This document shows positions 53,759-62,249 of a stretch of DNA of 64,000 nucleotides, piece by piece. The notes beneath the pieces are model-generated. The model was not told where the DNA came from and did not search any database. It saw only the letters and a list, made by a program, of their open reading frames with translations. Source of the stretch: DATAGZ01 sp036263455 (GTDB lineage Bacteria > Pseudomonadota > Alphaproteobacteria > Dongiales > Dongiaceae); contig DATAGZ010000017.1 of assembly GCA_036263455.1 (NCBI GenBank), positions 124,001-188,000 of the forward strand, read 5' to 3'. The position numbers and the translations under genes are program-made. Position 1 is the stretch's first letter. Every line of letters starts with the position of its first letter.

Positions 53759-56506
53759 ATGATCAAAGACGTAATCGATCTCGACGGAACCTGGGATTTT
53801 TCGCACGCCACGGATGGCCGTTCCGCAAAACCGGTCGAATCTCGACAAATTCAGGTACCGGGTCCTTGGCAGGCCCAATTTCCCGATCTGCGCATGAAAG
53901 CAGGCATGGGGCTCTACCGGCGGGCCGTAGATCTTCCCCCCGGCTGGCGGCAAGGCCAGATTCTTTTGAAATTCGGTGCGGTATTTCATGAAACCCATGC
54001 TTGGGTAAACGGGATGCCGGTGGGAGACCACCGGGGTGGTTTCCTTCCCTTCACCTTCGATATCACCCATGCGGTCATCGATGGACGAAATGACATTTTC
54101 GTTCAGGTTCTCAGTCCCACCGATGATCCAAATGCCTATCCGGATACGCCCTTTACCGACATGCCGTTCGGCAAACAGAGCTGGTACGGACCTCAGTCGG
54201 GGATTTGGCAGTCCGTCCGCCTCGAGAGGCGCGATCCCGATCATATTACTGGCTGCCGTATCACCGCCGATTTTTGGAGCGGCAAGGTCGTTTTGGTCGT
54301 GAGCCTGGCGCGGTTGGCGCCTCAACCTCTCGCGCTGCGCGTCCTGATCCGCGATCCGGTGGGGCGCGCGATCGCCACGCACCGTCTTGCCGTCGCGGCG
54401 GGCGAGATGACGGTACGCTTGGACAGTATGGCGCATTCGGTCATGCCCTGGTCGCCGGACATGCCTAATCTCTATCGGGTCGAGCTGGCGCTCGAGCGCG
54501 ATGGCGAAGTGATCGATGAGCTGATGGATACGTTTGGCTTCCGCAGCTTCGAGGCGCGAGAGGGCCGCTTCTACCTCAACGGCCAACCGCTCTATCTGCG
54601 CGCGGCGCTCGACCAGGATTATTATCCCGACACGTTATGCACGACGCCCTCCGTGGCCTTTCTCGAAGACCAGTTCCGCAAGGCGCGCGAGCTTGGCCTG
54701 AATTGCCTGCGCCTTCACATCAAGGTGCCAGACCCTCGCTATTATGAAGTCGCCGACAGGATCGGCATGCTGGTCTGGTCGGAATTGCCCAATGGCGGGC
54801 GGCTGAGCGCGCGCGCGCGGGCGCGGGCCGAGGAAACTTTGCGCGGCATCGTCGATCGGGACGGCAATCATCCCTCGATTATCTGCTGGACCATCATAAA
54901 CGAGAATTGGGGTACCGACCTCGTGCATAATGCCAAGCATCGCGCCTGGCTCAAGCAGACATACAGCTGGCTGAAGGAGTACGATCCCACGCGATTGGTC
55001 GTGGACAATTCGCCGCTCGCGCCCAGCATGCATGTTCAGACGGACATCGCGGACTTCCATTTCTATGCGGCCATCCCCGACCGGCGCGGTGAATGGGATC
55101 GATTCGTGGAATCGCTGGCTAGCCGCCCCGCCTGGCTGTTTAGCGCGGAAGGGGACGCGATCATCACGGGCAAAGAACCCCTGATGTGTTCTGAGTTTGG
55201 AAATTGGGGACTTCCCAATCCCGTCAGCTTGCGCGATCAGACCGGGCAGGAACCCTGGTGGTTTGAAACCGGCCACGATTGGGGCGACGGAGTCATGTAT
55301 CCGCATGGTATCGAAAACCGATTTGCCGATTGGAGCCTTGACCAGATTTTCGGGTCGCTGCGCGGCTTCATCGAGGCCGCGCAATGGCAGCAGTTTCGCG
55401 CTCTCAAATATGAAATCGAATCGATGCGGCGGCAGCCCAATCTCGCAGGGTATGTCATTACCGAATTGACGGACTGCCATTGGGAATCGAATGGTCTGCT
55501 CGACATGCGGCGCAACCCACGCATTTTTCATGCGCTCTTTCGCGCCACCAACGCCGATACGGTGATCGTTCCCCGCGTCGACCGGTTCAGCTACTGGAGC
55601 CACGAGCAGCTCCGTATCGGCATTCACGTCGCGCACGGCGCCGGCCCTCCGCTGCAGGGCGCGCGCCTGTCCGTCGCGGGCGGAGACCGGGCCGGACTTT
55701 CCGTGCCCGACCTTCAGGCGGGCCACGTCGCCGATTGTGGCGAGGTCACCATGACACTTCCCGACGTCTCCTTCGCCCGCATCGAGCGCATTACTCTCGA
55801 ATTGCGAGCCGCCTCGGGCCTCCTGATCGCCAGCAATTATCTGGAAATCGCCCTTCACCCGCGCCGCGCCGGCGCCAATCCAGCGTTGGGAACGGTCTGG
55901 TCCACCGAGCCTTCCGTGCGAGACCGGCTGAACGCGCTCGGCTATCGTCTGGCCCTCGATATGGACTCGGCGGGCCTGGTTATCGCTTTGGAACCCGAGC
56001 AGGCCCTTACCGCCTATGTCCAGTCGGGCGGCCGGCTACTGTTTCTGGCGGAAGAGCCGTGCAAGCTTTATCCCTTCTTCCCCCACTGGCAGAATGTACG
56101 CGTCTTGGCACGGGATGATACGATCTGGCGCGGGGATTGGGCCTCCTCCTTCGCCTGGCTGCGCCGCACTGGCCGTTTCCAAACTTTACCAGGCGAAGCG
56201 CTGCTGGATAATACGTTCGATCGGGTCATTCCTGAACATGTCATCGCGGGATGCAATCTGCTCGACTTCCAGGGCCGCGTCCATGCGGGGCTCGTGGTGG
56301 GCTGGGTGCATAAGCCGGTCGCACTCGCGGTAGAGCGCGGCTATGGAGAAGGATCGATCCTGGCCTCGACATTCCGGCTTCTGCGTGACCCTCCAGGAGA
56401 GGATCCGACTGCCACGGTCCTGCTCGACCGTTTCATAGGATTGACCGCAGGAATCGCCGAACCGGTCGTGACACCTGAAAAATTGCTTACGCCGGCAGAT
56501 TCTTGA
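53759..56506 (+). CDS. Glycoside hydrolase family 2 enzyme
   Basis: A 915-residue GH2-type hydrolase. The N-terminal jelly-roll sugar-binding domain (DLDGTWDFSH, VPGPWQAQFPD), an immunoglobulin-like domain (to about 260) and the TIM barrel (260-560) are in the usual order. Catalytic acid/base is in CWTIINENWG (Glu near 381) and nucleophile in LMCSEFGNWG (Glu near 479). No signal peptide is seen, so it acts in the cytosol. The tail of about 330 residues is beyond the standard fold. Substrate is not readable; beta-galactosidase or glucuronidase are candidates. Confidence 0.87.
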   Translation: MIKDVIDLDGTWDFSHATDGRSAKPVESRQIQVPGPWQAQFPDLRMKAGMGLYRRAVDLPPGWRQGQILLKFGAVFHETHAWVNGMPVGDHRGGFLPFTFDITHAVIDGRNDIFVQVLSPTDDPNAYPDTPFTDMPFGKQSWYGPQSGIWQSVRLERRDPDHITGCRITADFWSGKVVLVVSLARLAPQPLALRVLIRDPVGRAIATHRLAVAAGEMTVRLDSMAHSVMPWSPDMPNLYRVELALERDGEVIDELMDTFGFRSFEAREGRFYLNGQPLYLRAALDQDYYPDTLCTTPSVAFLEDQFRKARELGLNCLRLHIKVPDPRYYEVADRIGMLVWSELPNGGRLSARARARAEETLRGIVDRDGNHPSIICWTIINENWGTDLVHNAKHRAWLKQTYSWLKEYDPTRLVVDNSPLAPSMHVQTDIADFHFYAAIPDRRGEWDRFVESLASRPAWLFSAEGDAIITGKEPLMCSEFGNWGLPNPVSLRDQTGQEPWWFETGHDWGDGVMYPHGIENRFADWSLDQIFGSLRGFIEAAQWQQFRALKYEIESMRRQPNLAGYVITELTDCHWESNGLLDMRRNPRIFHALFRATNADTVIVPRVDRFSYWSHEQLRIGIHVAHGAGPPLQGARLSVAGGDRAGLSVPDLQAGHVADCGEVTMTLPDVSFARIERITLELRAASGLLIASNYLEIALHPRRAGANPALGTVWSTEPSVRDRLNALGYRLALDMDSAGLVIALEPEQALTAYVQSGGRLLFLAEEPCKLYPFFPHWQNVRVLARDDTIWRGDWASSFAWLRRTGRFQTLPGEALLDNTFDRVIPEHVIAGCNLLDFQGRVHAGLVVGWVHKPVALAVERGYGEGSILASTFRLLRDPPGEDPTATVLLDRFIGLTAGIAEPVVTPEKLLTPADS

Positions 56507-56569
56507 GAAATTGCTGCGCCGCGAGGGAGCTTTTTTGCTGCTCCGCTCTTTATAAGAGAGGAGGCAGCA

Positions 56570-57586
56570 ATGGGAAAAATCTTGGTTACCGGCGGAGCGG
56601 GATATATCGGCTCACATACTGTATGGGCCTTGCATGATGCGGGGTACCGCGTCGTGGTCATCGATGACCTTTCCACGGGTCGCGCCGACTGCCTACCCCA
56701 AGAGGTCCCGCTCATCCGCGCCAATATCGGCGAGACCGCGACGGTCGCGAAGGTTCTGCAAAGCCACGATATTGAGGCGATTCTCCACTTTGCCGGCAGT
56801 ATTATCGTGCCGGAATCGGTCGAAAAGCCACTCCTCTATTATCGCAACAATACGCTCAACAGCCACGCCCTGCTGGAGACCGCTCTGAAGCACAAGGTGA
56901 AGGCCTTCATCTTTTCCTCCACGGCAGCGGTTTATGGCGTGCCGCGCAGCGTCCCCGTCAAAGAAGACGCGCCGCTCGCGCCAATTTCCCCGTACGGCCA
57001 CTCGAAATTCATGGTGGAGCAGATGCTCGCCGATGCCGCGCGGGTGACGCCGCTTCGCTATGCCAGTCTGCGCTATTTCAATGTTGCTGGTGCCGATGCC
57101 CATGGACGCACCGGACAATGCTCTCCGATTGCCACGCATCTCATCAAGCTTGCGGCCCAGGTGGCCACCGGCACGCGCGCGCGGCTTGCGATCTTTGGCG
57201 ATGATTATCCTACCAAGGATGGAACCTGCATCCGCGACTATATTCATGTCACCGATCTGGCGCAGGCCCATGTTGCGGCTCTCGATTACTTACGAGATGG
57301 CGGGACCTCGTTTGCGGCAAATTGCGCTTATGGCAAAGGGTATTCCGTCCTCGATATCATTCATGCGACGGAATGCGTGACCGGGTGCCGCCTTCCTACG
57401 TTCCGGGCGCCGCGGCGCCCGGGTGATCCCCCCGAACTGGTGGCCGATGCCTCTTACCTGCAGACGCTTCTTCAGTGGCGGCCGGCGCATGACTCGCTCC
57501 ACACTATCGTGAAGAGCGCCATTCAATGGGAAAAACATATCCAGCAGACCGCGCCTTCTTACGGTCGAACCGGTCAAGCGGCCTAA
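56570..57586 (+). CDS. galE: UDP-glucose 4-epimerase
   Basis: A 338-residue short-chain-dehydrogenase-type epimerase. NAD loop TGGAGYIGSHT at 7-17, then DDLSTGR near 31-38, catalytic STAAVYG (Ser near 124) and YGHSK (Tyr near 141, Lys 145), and the sugar-binding RYFNVAGAD. It interconverts UDP-glucose and UDP-galactose. AGAGGAGG precedes the ATG. UDP-galactose is the substrate of the UDP-galactopyranose mutase encoded at 59770, so the two act in sequence. Confidence 0.93.
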   Translation: MGKILVTGGAGYIGSHTVWALHDAGYRVVVIDDLSTGRADCLPQEVPLIRANIGETATVAKVLQSHDIEAILHFAGSIIVPESVEKPLLYYRNNTLNSHALLETALKHKVKAFIFSSTAAVYGVPRSVPVKEDAPLAPISPYGHSKFMVEQMLADAARVTPLRYASLRYFNVAGADAHGRTGQCSPIATHLIKLAAQVATGTRARLAIFGDDYPTKDGTCIRDYIHVTDLAQAHVAALDYLRDGGTSFAANCAYGKGYSVLDIIHATECVTGCRLPTFRAPRRPGDPPELVADASYLQTLLQWRPAHDSLHTIVKSAIQWEKHIQQTAPSYGRTGQAA

Positions 57587-57614
57587 TCTATTCTCGCGAA
57601 GAAATTAGGCCGCT
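57577..57614. terminator. Bidirectional hairpin between convergent genes
   Basis: AGCGGCCTAAT at 57577-57587 and ATTAGGCCGCT at 57604-57614 are perfectly complementary with a 16-base loop. Each arm holds the stop codon of one gene (both products end in Ala-Ala). No long T-run follows, so strength is uncertain. Confidence 0.6.
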
Positions 57615-59773
57615 CTGGATGTCTGGTCGAGTTGCTGCAAAAGCGGGCTATCGTTCATCCAGCGGGTAATGGCATCGTCCAGGCTGGGCAAGATCTGGCC
57701 GCGCTCGCTGGCGAGCGCGGTCGTCACCGGTTCGCCTTCCGAGCGTACCAGGTGACGCTGGTCGAGGGCGAGCGCATCCGCCACCCGCTGCGCGAGGCCA
57801 TACCACGAGATCGCGCCCTGATTGGCGAGATGCCATATACCGGCCTCGCCATCGATCAGCAGGTCGAGCGTCGCATGGACGAGATCCGGTACATAGGTAG
57901 GCGAGACGATGACCGAATCGCTTGCATGGAAGCACCGATGGTTCTGCAGGGCGCTGACCATATGAAACACGAAATTCGCTCGATCCCAGGGTCCGAAGAA
58001 AGCGCTGGTCCGGGCGATCAAGGGGGCGGGATGAACGAGGCTTACCCGCCGCTCGGCCTCGGCCTTGCTTGCTCCATAGACCGTGGTGGGCGCAGCCGAA
58101 TCGGTTTCGACATAAGGGCGCCCCAAGCTACCGTCGAAGACGAGGTCTGAGGAGAAAATCACATAGGGTATCCCCCGCCTGGCACAGGCACTGGCCAGAA
58201 TTTCAGCTCCCAAGGCATTTTCCCGCATACAACGTTCCGCTTCGAGTTCGGCGCGTGCCACCTGGACGTAGCCCGCGGCATTGATAACCGCCCAGGGACG
58301 CAGGAGGTCGAGCTTTCCCCCTACCGCGCGCGGATCGGCGACGTCCATGTCTTGGCGGGATAAGAGGAGAAAAGGCAGTCCGCGCGCGCGGCAGATCCGG
58401 GCGAATGCCTGGCCGAGTGTGCCGGTCGCTCCCGTAATCAGAATGCGCCGAGGCAATTCCGCGATCTGTCGGCGGTGGCGCATCCGGCGCCGCTGTTGGT
58501 AGCGGCGCTCGCCTCGGTGCCACCAGCCGGGCATATCGAGGACAGGATGGCCATACTGGTCCTGGTTGAGCGCCTGGGCCGCGCAGGCAAGCGCCGTCGG
58601 CCGCGCCGTCGGCCCGCGTACATCGAAGGCACCCGGTTCGTAATACCCGTCCCGACGCGTGAGCAGACTGTTCCAGTCCATTGCCCCGAAAAGGGACCAT
58701 AGAGTGACGGCGCGCAGATCGACCCCCTGCCGCCGGACGTCTTTGGCGGATTGCCAGACCTCCGCGAGCCAGCGGATCTGTTCGTCGCGGGAGCAGCCGT
58801 GATGGATCTCGGTGATGGCGAGCGGAGCATGGTATCGCTCCCAGGCTTCCCGCAAGCGCGCCGGCGGTCCCACCTCCGCTGGAGGAAGATCGAGGCGCAC
58901 CGCTTCGATATCGGCATAGAGGTGCCGGCCATTGCTGCCGCGAAAACGTTCGGGATAGAGCGTGACGCGATGATCGAGGAAGCGCTCGCTGGTGAGATAA
59001 TGATTGATTCCGATGATATCCGGCGCGCATCCAGCCTGACGGATTTCGTCCAAAATCGCAGAAGAGACGCCGCAGGCAAGAAAATCTCGATAAAAGGCAT
59101 GGTCGGGATCGACCCTGCCGAACAGCAGGTCGAGGCTAAGCCAGCGTCGCTGGTTTTCATAGGCGGCCTGGTAAGCGAGACGTCGAGAGGCGAAAGTCTT
59201 ACCCAGATCCTCAGTCTGGATGAGCTTCGCGTCGGGAATTACCGCGCGGATCGCCCGCATGGCGGCGATGGTGGCGCGGGTTTCGGTAATGAGTGCCTGG
59301 AGGAAAGCTCCGCTGTCGCGGCGATGAGGATACCAATGGCCATACAGGCAGGAGAAGCGTGCCGTGGTCAGGGGCTCGTTAATAGGTGTGAACAGTCGCG
59401 CCCAAGGGTAGCGGCGGGCGACCTCGCCTGCATAGGCTGCGAGAAGCTTGGGAAACTTGCGATCGAGCAAATGGGTGTGCGGGGGACCGCTGCCATGATG
59501 GACGAGGCCGATAATGGGCTCCATGCCGCAGCGGCGCACTTCATCGAGTTGGGCATCATGCCATTGCCAGTTGCGGGTGCCGCGCTCGATTGCCTCCCAC
59601 AGGACGGGAAAGCGCAGGCGTTTAACGCCCAAGGCCGCGATGCGCGCGATATCATCGGACCTCTCCAGGCCGTGCGTTTCTTCGAGCTGATCGCGATAGG
59701 TGTCTCCCAATCGGGCGATCGTGCACTCCATCCCCGCCCAGAATTCGAGAGGGGATTTTTCTGGCGATGTCAC
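57605..59773 (-). CDS. GH1-like / RmlD-like fusion protein
   Basis: A 722-residue two-part protein. Residues 1 to 430 are a family-1 glycosidase-like TIM barrel (LEFWAGMECTIARLGDTY, LFTPINEPLTTARFSC with the acid/base Glu, and LAITEIHHGCSRDEQ for the nucleophile position). Residues 440 to 722 are an extended short-chain dehydrogenase like dTDP-4-dehydrorhamnose reductase: RILITGATGTLGQAFA, DVADPRAV, AVINAAGYVQVARAE, VYGASKAEAERRV. Its start overlaps the stop of the mutase gene (ATGA). The fusion type occurs in other alphaproteobacteria; I infer a role in surface sugar metabolism. Confidence 0.88.
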   Translation of the reverse strand: MTSPEKSPLEFWAGMECTIARLGDTYRDQLEETHGLERSDDIARIAALGVKRLRFPVLWEAIERGTRNWQWHDAQLDEVRRCGMEPIIGLVHHGSGPPHTHLLDRKFPKLLAAYAGEVARRYPWARLFTPINEPLTTARFSCLYGHWYPHRRDSGAFLQALITETRATIAAMRAIRAVIPDAKLIQTEDLGKTFASRRLAYQAAYENQRRWLSLDLLFGRVDPDHAFYRDFLACGVSSAILDEIRQAGCAPDIIGINHYLTSERFLDHRVTLYPERFRGSNGRHLYADIEAVRLDLPPAEVGPPARLREAWERYHAPLAITEIHHGCSRDEQIRWLAEVWQSAKDVRRQGVDLRAVTLWSLFGAMDWNSLLTRRDGYYEPGAFDVRGPTARPTALACAAQALNQDQYGHPVLDMPGWWHRGERRYQQRRRMRHRRQIAELPRRILITGATGTLGQAFARICRARGLPFLLLSRQDMDVADPRAVGGKLDLLRPWAVINAAGYVQVARAELEAERCMRENALGAEILASACARRGIPYVIFSSDLVFDGSLGRPYVETDSAAPTTVYGASKAEAERRVSLVHPAPLIARTSAFFGPWDRANFVFHMVSALQNHRCFHASDSVIVSPTYVPDLVHATLDLLIDGEAGIWHLANQGAISWYGLAQRVADALALDQRHLVRSEGEPVTTALASERGQILPSLDDAITRWMNDSPLLQQLDQTSRAA

Positions 59774-62103
59774 GGCTTGGTCGCCGAGCGCGCCCCTGCG
59801 CTAATAGGCGAAGAAAGTGTTTCGCGCCCTTCGCCCGCCATGAGGCGCCCGAAAGTGGCGAGCGCCTGGGCGACGACTTGGTCCATATTGTAATAGCGAT
59901 AGGAGGCAAGCCGACCGAGAAAATGCACGCCGGGTGTCCTATCGGCCAGGCCCTGATATTCCCGATAGAGCGCTGCATTGTCCGGCCGGGGAATCGGATA
60001 ATAAGGATCGCCTTCCGCCTGAGGATATTCGTAGGTCAGGCTCGTCTTGGGGTGCTGCTGGCCGGTCAGATGCTTGTATTCGGTCACCCTGGTATATTCC
60101 TTGTCCTGGGGATAATTGACGACGCCGACCGGTTGGAACCATTCCTGTTCGAGCGTGACATGCTCGAAACGCAACGAGCGATAGGGCAGCTTGCCGAAGC
60201 AAAAATCGAAATATTCATCGATCGGCCCGGTATAGACCAGGCGGTCATAGCGGAGCGTCGCAGGCAGGTCCCGGTAATCAGTCCCACACTGCACAGTAAT
60301 GTTCGGATGATCGAGCATGCGGGTGAACATCGCCGTATACCCATCCCTGGGCATTGCCTGGTAGAGGTCGGTGAAATACCGGTCGTCCCGGCTGGTGCGG
60401 GTCGGAACGCGCGCGGTCACCGATTTGTCCAGCATCGACGGATCCATGCCCCATTGCTTGCGCGTGTAGGTGCGGAAGAACTTTTCGTACAGTTCGCGGC
60501 CCACCTGGCCTACGACGACGTCCTCGGCGGTACGCACAGGCTCGACCGGCTCGGCGCGCTTGGCGAGAAAGGTTTTCATCTGTGCGGAAGTGAGCTTCAG
60601 CCCATAGAGACGATTGACCGTATCGAGGTTGATCGGGATCGGCAGGAGCTGCCCATCGACGCTAGCCAACACGCGATGTTCGTAATGCCGCCATGCCGTG
60701 AAGCGCGAGAGATAGGAAAAGACCGCCGCAGAATTGGTGTGGAAGATATGGGGCCCATAGAGGTGAATGAGCAGGCCCGCTTCGTTATAGCAATCGTAGG
60801 CATTGCCGGCGATATGAGGGCGGCGGTCGATCACCAGCACCTTCTGATTGGCTTCGTTCGCGAGACGCTCGGCCATGACGCTTCCCGCGTAGCCCGCCCC
60901 GACGATCAGCCAGTCATAGCGTGTGGCATGGACGCGCGGTCCCGCGACCGATTCGGGGAAGGGAATGACATCCTTGCGTTTCTTTGTGTCTGCGCGAGCG
61001 CCCGCTTCCGTGATCCTGCGCTGCATCTCCTGCCATGTATTGTCCCAGGATTCGGTGCGCAAATATTCGTCGACGTCGCGGCGCCAATCCTGCCGGTCGT
61101 GATCGAGAGTCTTTTCGAGCGCCGAGATCATAGAAGGGGCGTCGTCCGCAATTTTCACCAGTCCTTTTTCACCATAGGGCTTCACCACATCGGCGATGGG
61201 TGTCGACACGACGGGAAGGCCCGCCGCGAGGAATTCCGGGGTCTTGGTTGGGCTGATGAAGCGCGTCGCCTCGTTGAGGGCGAAAGGCATGAAACCCGCC
61301 TGCCAATAAGCGAGGTAGGCCGGCAGATCCCGGTAATCCTTCTGGCCGAGCCAGTGCAGGTTGGACCCTTGTGGGAGGGAGGCGGGGTCGATTTTCACGA
61401 CCGGACCCAGAATGACGAAATGCCATTCTGGCCGTAACCGCGCCATGGCTTCCACGAGGGCGAGATCCATCCGCTCGTCGACGACGCCGAAAAATCCGAT
61501 GCGAGGCTGGGGAATGGCCTTCTGGCATTCAGGCTCGGCCATTTCCTGGCCTCGCGCCTTGGAGAAATGGTTCTTGTCGATCGAGCTTGGGAAGAGAAAG
61601 ACCCGGGGATGCTTTTCCTTCTTAGCCGCATAAAGCGACCGTCCGCCGGTAAAGACCAGGTCTGCCTTGGCGAAGAGCAGTTTCTCTTGTTCGACCAGAC
61701 GCGGAGAAGCGCCTCGAAATGCAGAGAGTTCGTCCATGCAGTCATAAACCACCACGTCCGCGGCGATGCTTCCGGCTTTCGCAAGGGCGGCGGGCGTATA
61801 GAACCACAGGACTTTGACGCGAGGGAGATCCTGGAAGAAATCCTCGATCAGGCGCGCTTCGGCGTCCTCGATGTCGCGCTCACTTGCAGGAATATGCGGA
61901 GTCAAGATCCGTACGCCTTCCGGCGTCTCCGTAAGGGTAAGATGGGCGGTGTCGATTGCCTCGATCAGCGGTTCCTCAATATAGTAAACACTGTAATGGC
62001 GGGCGGCGCGCGCTAGCAGATGCTGGGGCCGTTGATAGACGAAATTCCAGCGAAGGTGAGAAAAGCAAACCAGAACAGGGCGGCAAGTGGAGTCTGAGGA
62101 CAT
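59770..62103 (-). CDS. glf: Glycosyltransferase / UDP-galactopyranose mutase fusion
   Basis: A 777-residue fusion. Residues 8 to 375 are a GT-B glycosyltransferase (LVCFSHLRWNFVYQRPQHLL, RIGFFGVVDERMDL, SPTKTPEFLAAGLPVVST). Residues 405 to 765 are UDP-galactopyranose mutase: FAD loop DWLIVGAGYAGSVMAERLAN, NAYDCYNEAGLLIHLYGPHIFHT in two parts, YTGPIDEYFDFCFGKLPYRS. The mutase makes UDP-galactofuranose from UDP-galactose, and the attached transferase probably uses it. ATG 62127 eight codons upstream is an alternative start; neither has a good ribosome site. Confidence 0.9.
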   Translation of the reverse strand: MSSDSTCRPVLVCFSHLRWNFVYQRPQHLLARAARHYSVYYIEEPLIEAIDTAHLTLTETPEGVRILTPHIPASERDIEDAEARLIEDFFQDLPRVKVLWFYTPAALAKAGSIAADVVVYDCMDELSAFRGASPRLVEQEKLLFAKADLVFTGGRSLYAAKKEKHPRVFLFPSSIDKNHFSKARGQEMAEPECQKAIPQPRIGFFGVVDERMDLALVEAMARLRPEWHFVILGPVVKIDPASLPQGSNLHWLGQKDYRDLPAYLAYWQAGFMPFALNEATRFISPTKTPEFLAAGLPVVSTPIADVVKPYGEKGLVKIADDAPSMISALEKTLDHDRQDWRRDVDEYLRTESWDNTWQEMQRRITEAGARADTKKRKDVIPFPESVAGPRVHATRYDWLIVGAGYAGSVMAERLANEANQKVLVIDRRPHIAGNAYDCYNEAGLLIHLYGPHIFHTNSAAVFSYLSRFTAWRHYEHRVLASVDGQLLPIPINLDTVNRLYGLKLTSAQMKTFLAKRAEPVEPVRTAEDVVVGQVGRELYEKFFRTYTRKQWGMDPSMLDKSVTARVPTRTSRDDRYFTDLYQAMPRDGYTAMFTRMLDHPNITVQCGTDYRDLPATLRYDRLVYTGPIDEYFDFCFGKLPYRSLRFEHVTLEQEWFQPVGVVNYPQDKEYTRVTEYKHLTGQQHPKTSLTYEYPQAEGDPYYPIPRPDNAALYREYQGLADRTPGVHFLGRLASYRYYNMDQVVAQALATFGRLMAGEGRETLSSPISAGARSATKP

Positions 62104-62249
62104 GGGCAACGACACAAGGCCTCTCATTCTGAATCGATATTGGGATTCGTTACGATCTGACGCATACGTTCAGTTAACCATCCAGAACGAATAAGGTTCC
62201 CAATCGGATGGTCAGTAAGCGCCGAAGAATGCCGGTATTAGCGAATCCC

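Noticed and set aside
54635..55858. Open frame of 407 codons on the minus strand
   Set aside because: Antisense shadow of the GH2 hydrolase gene.
58751..59893. Open frame of 380 codons on the plus strand
   Set aside because: Antisense to the GH1-RmlD fusion gene and without recognisable product.
59767..61437. Long open frame of 556 codons on the plus strand
   Set aside because: It lies antisense to the mutase fusion gene, which has full motifs. The frame is open because of GC-rich codon bias and shows no known domain.
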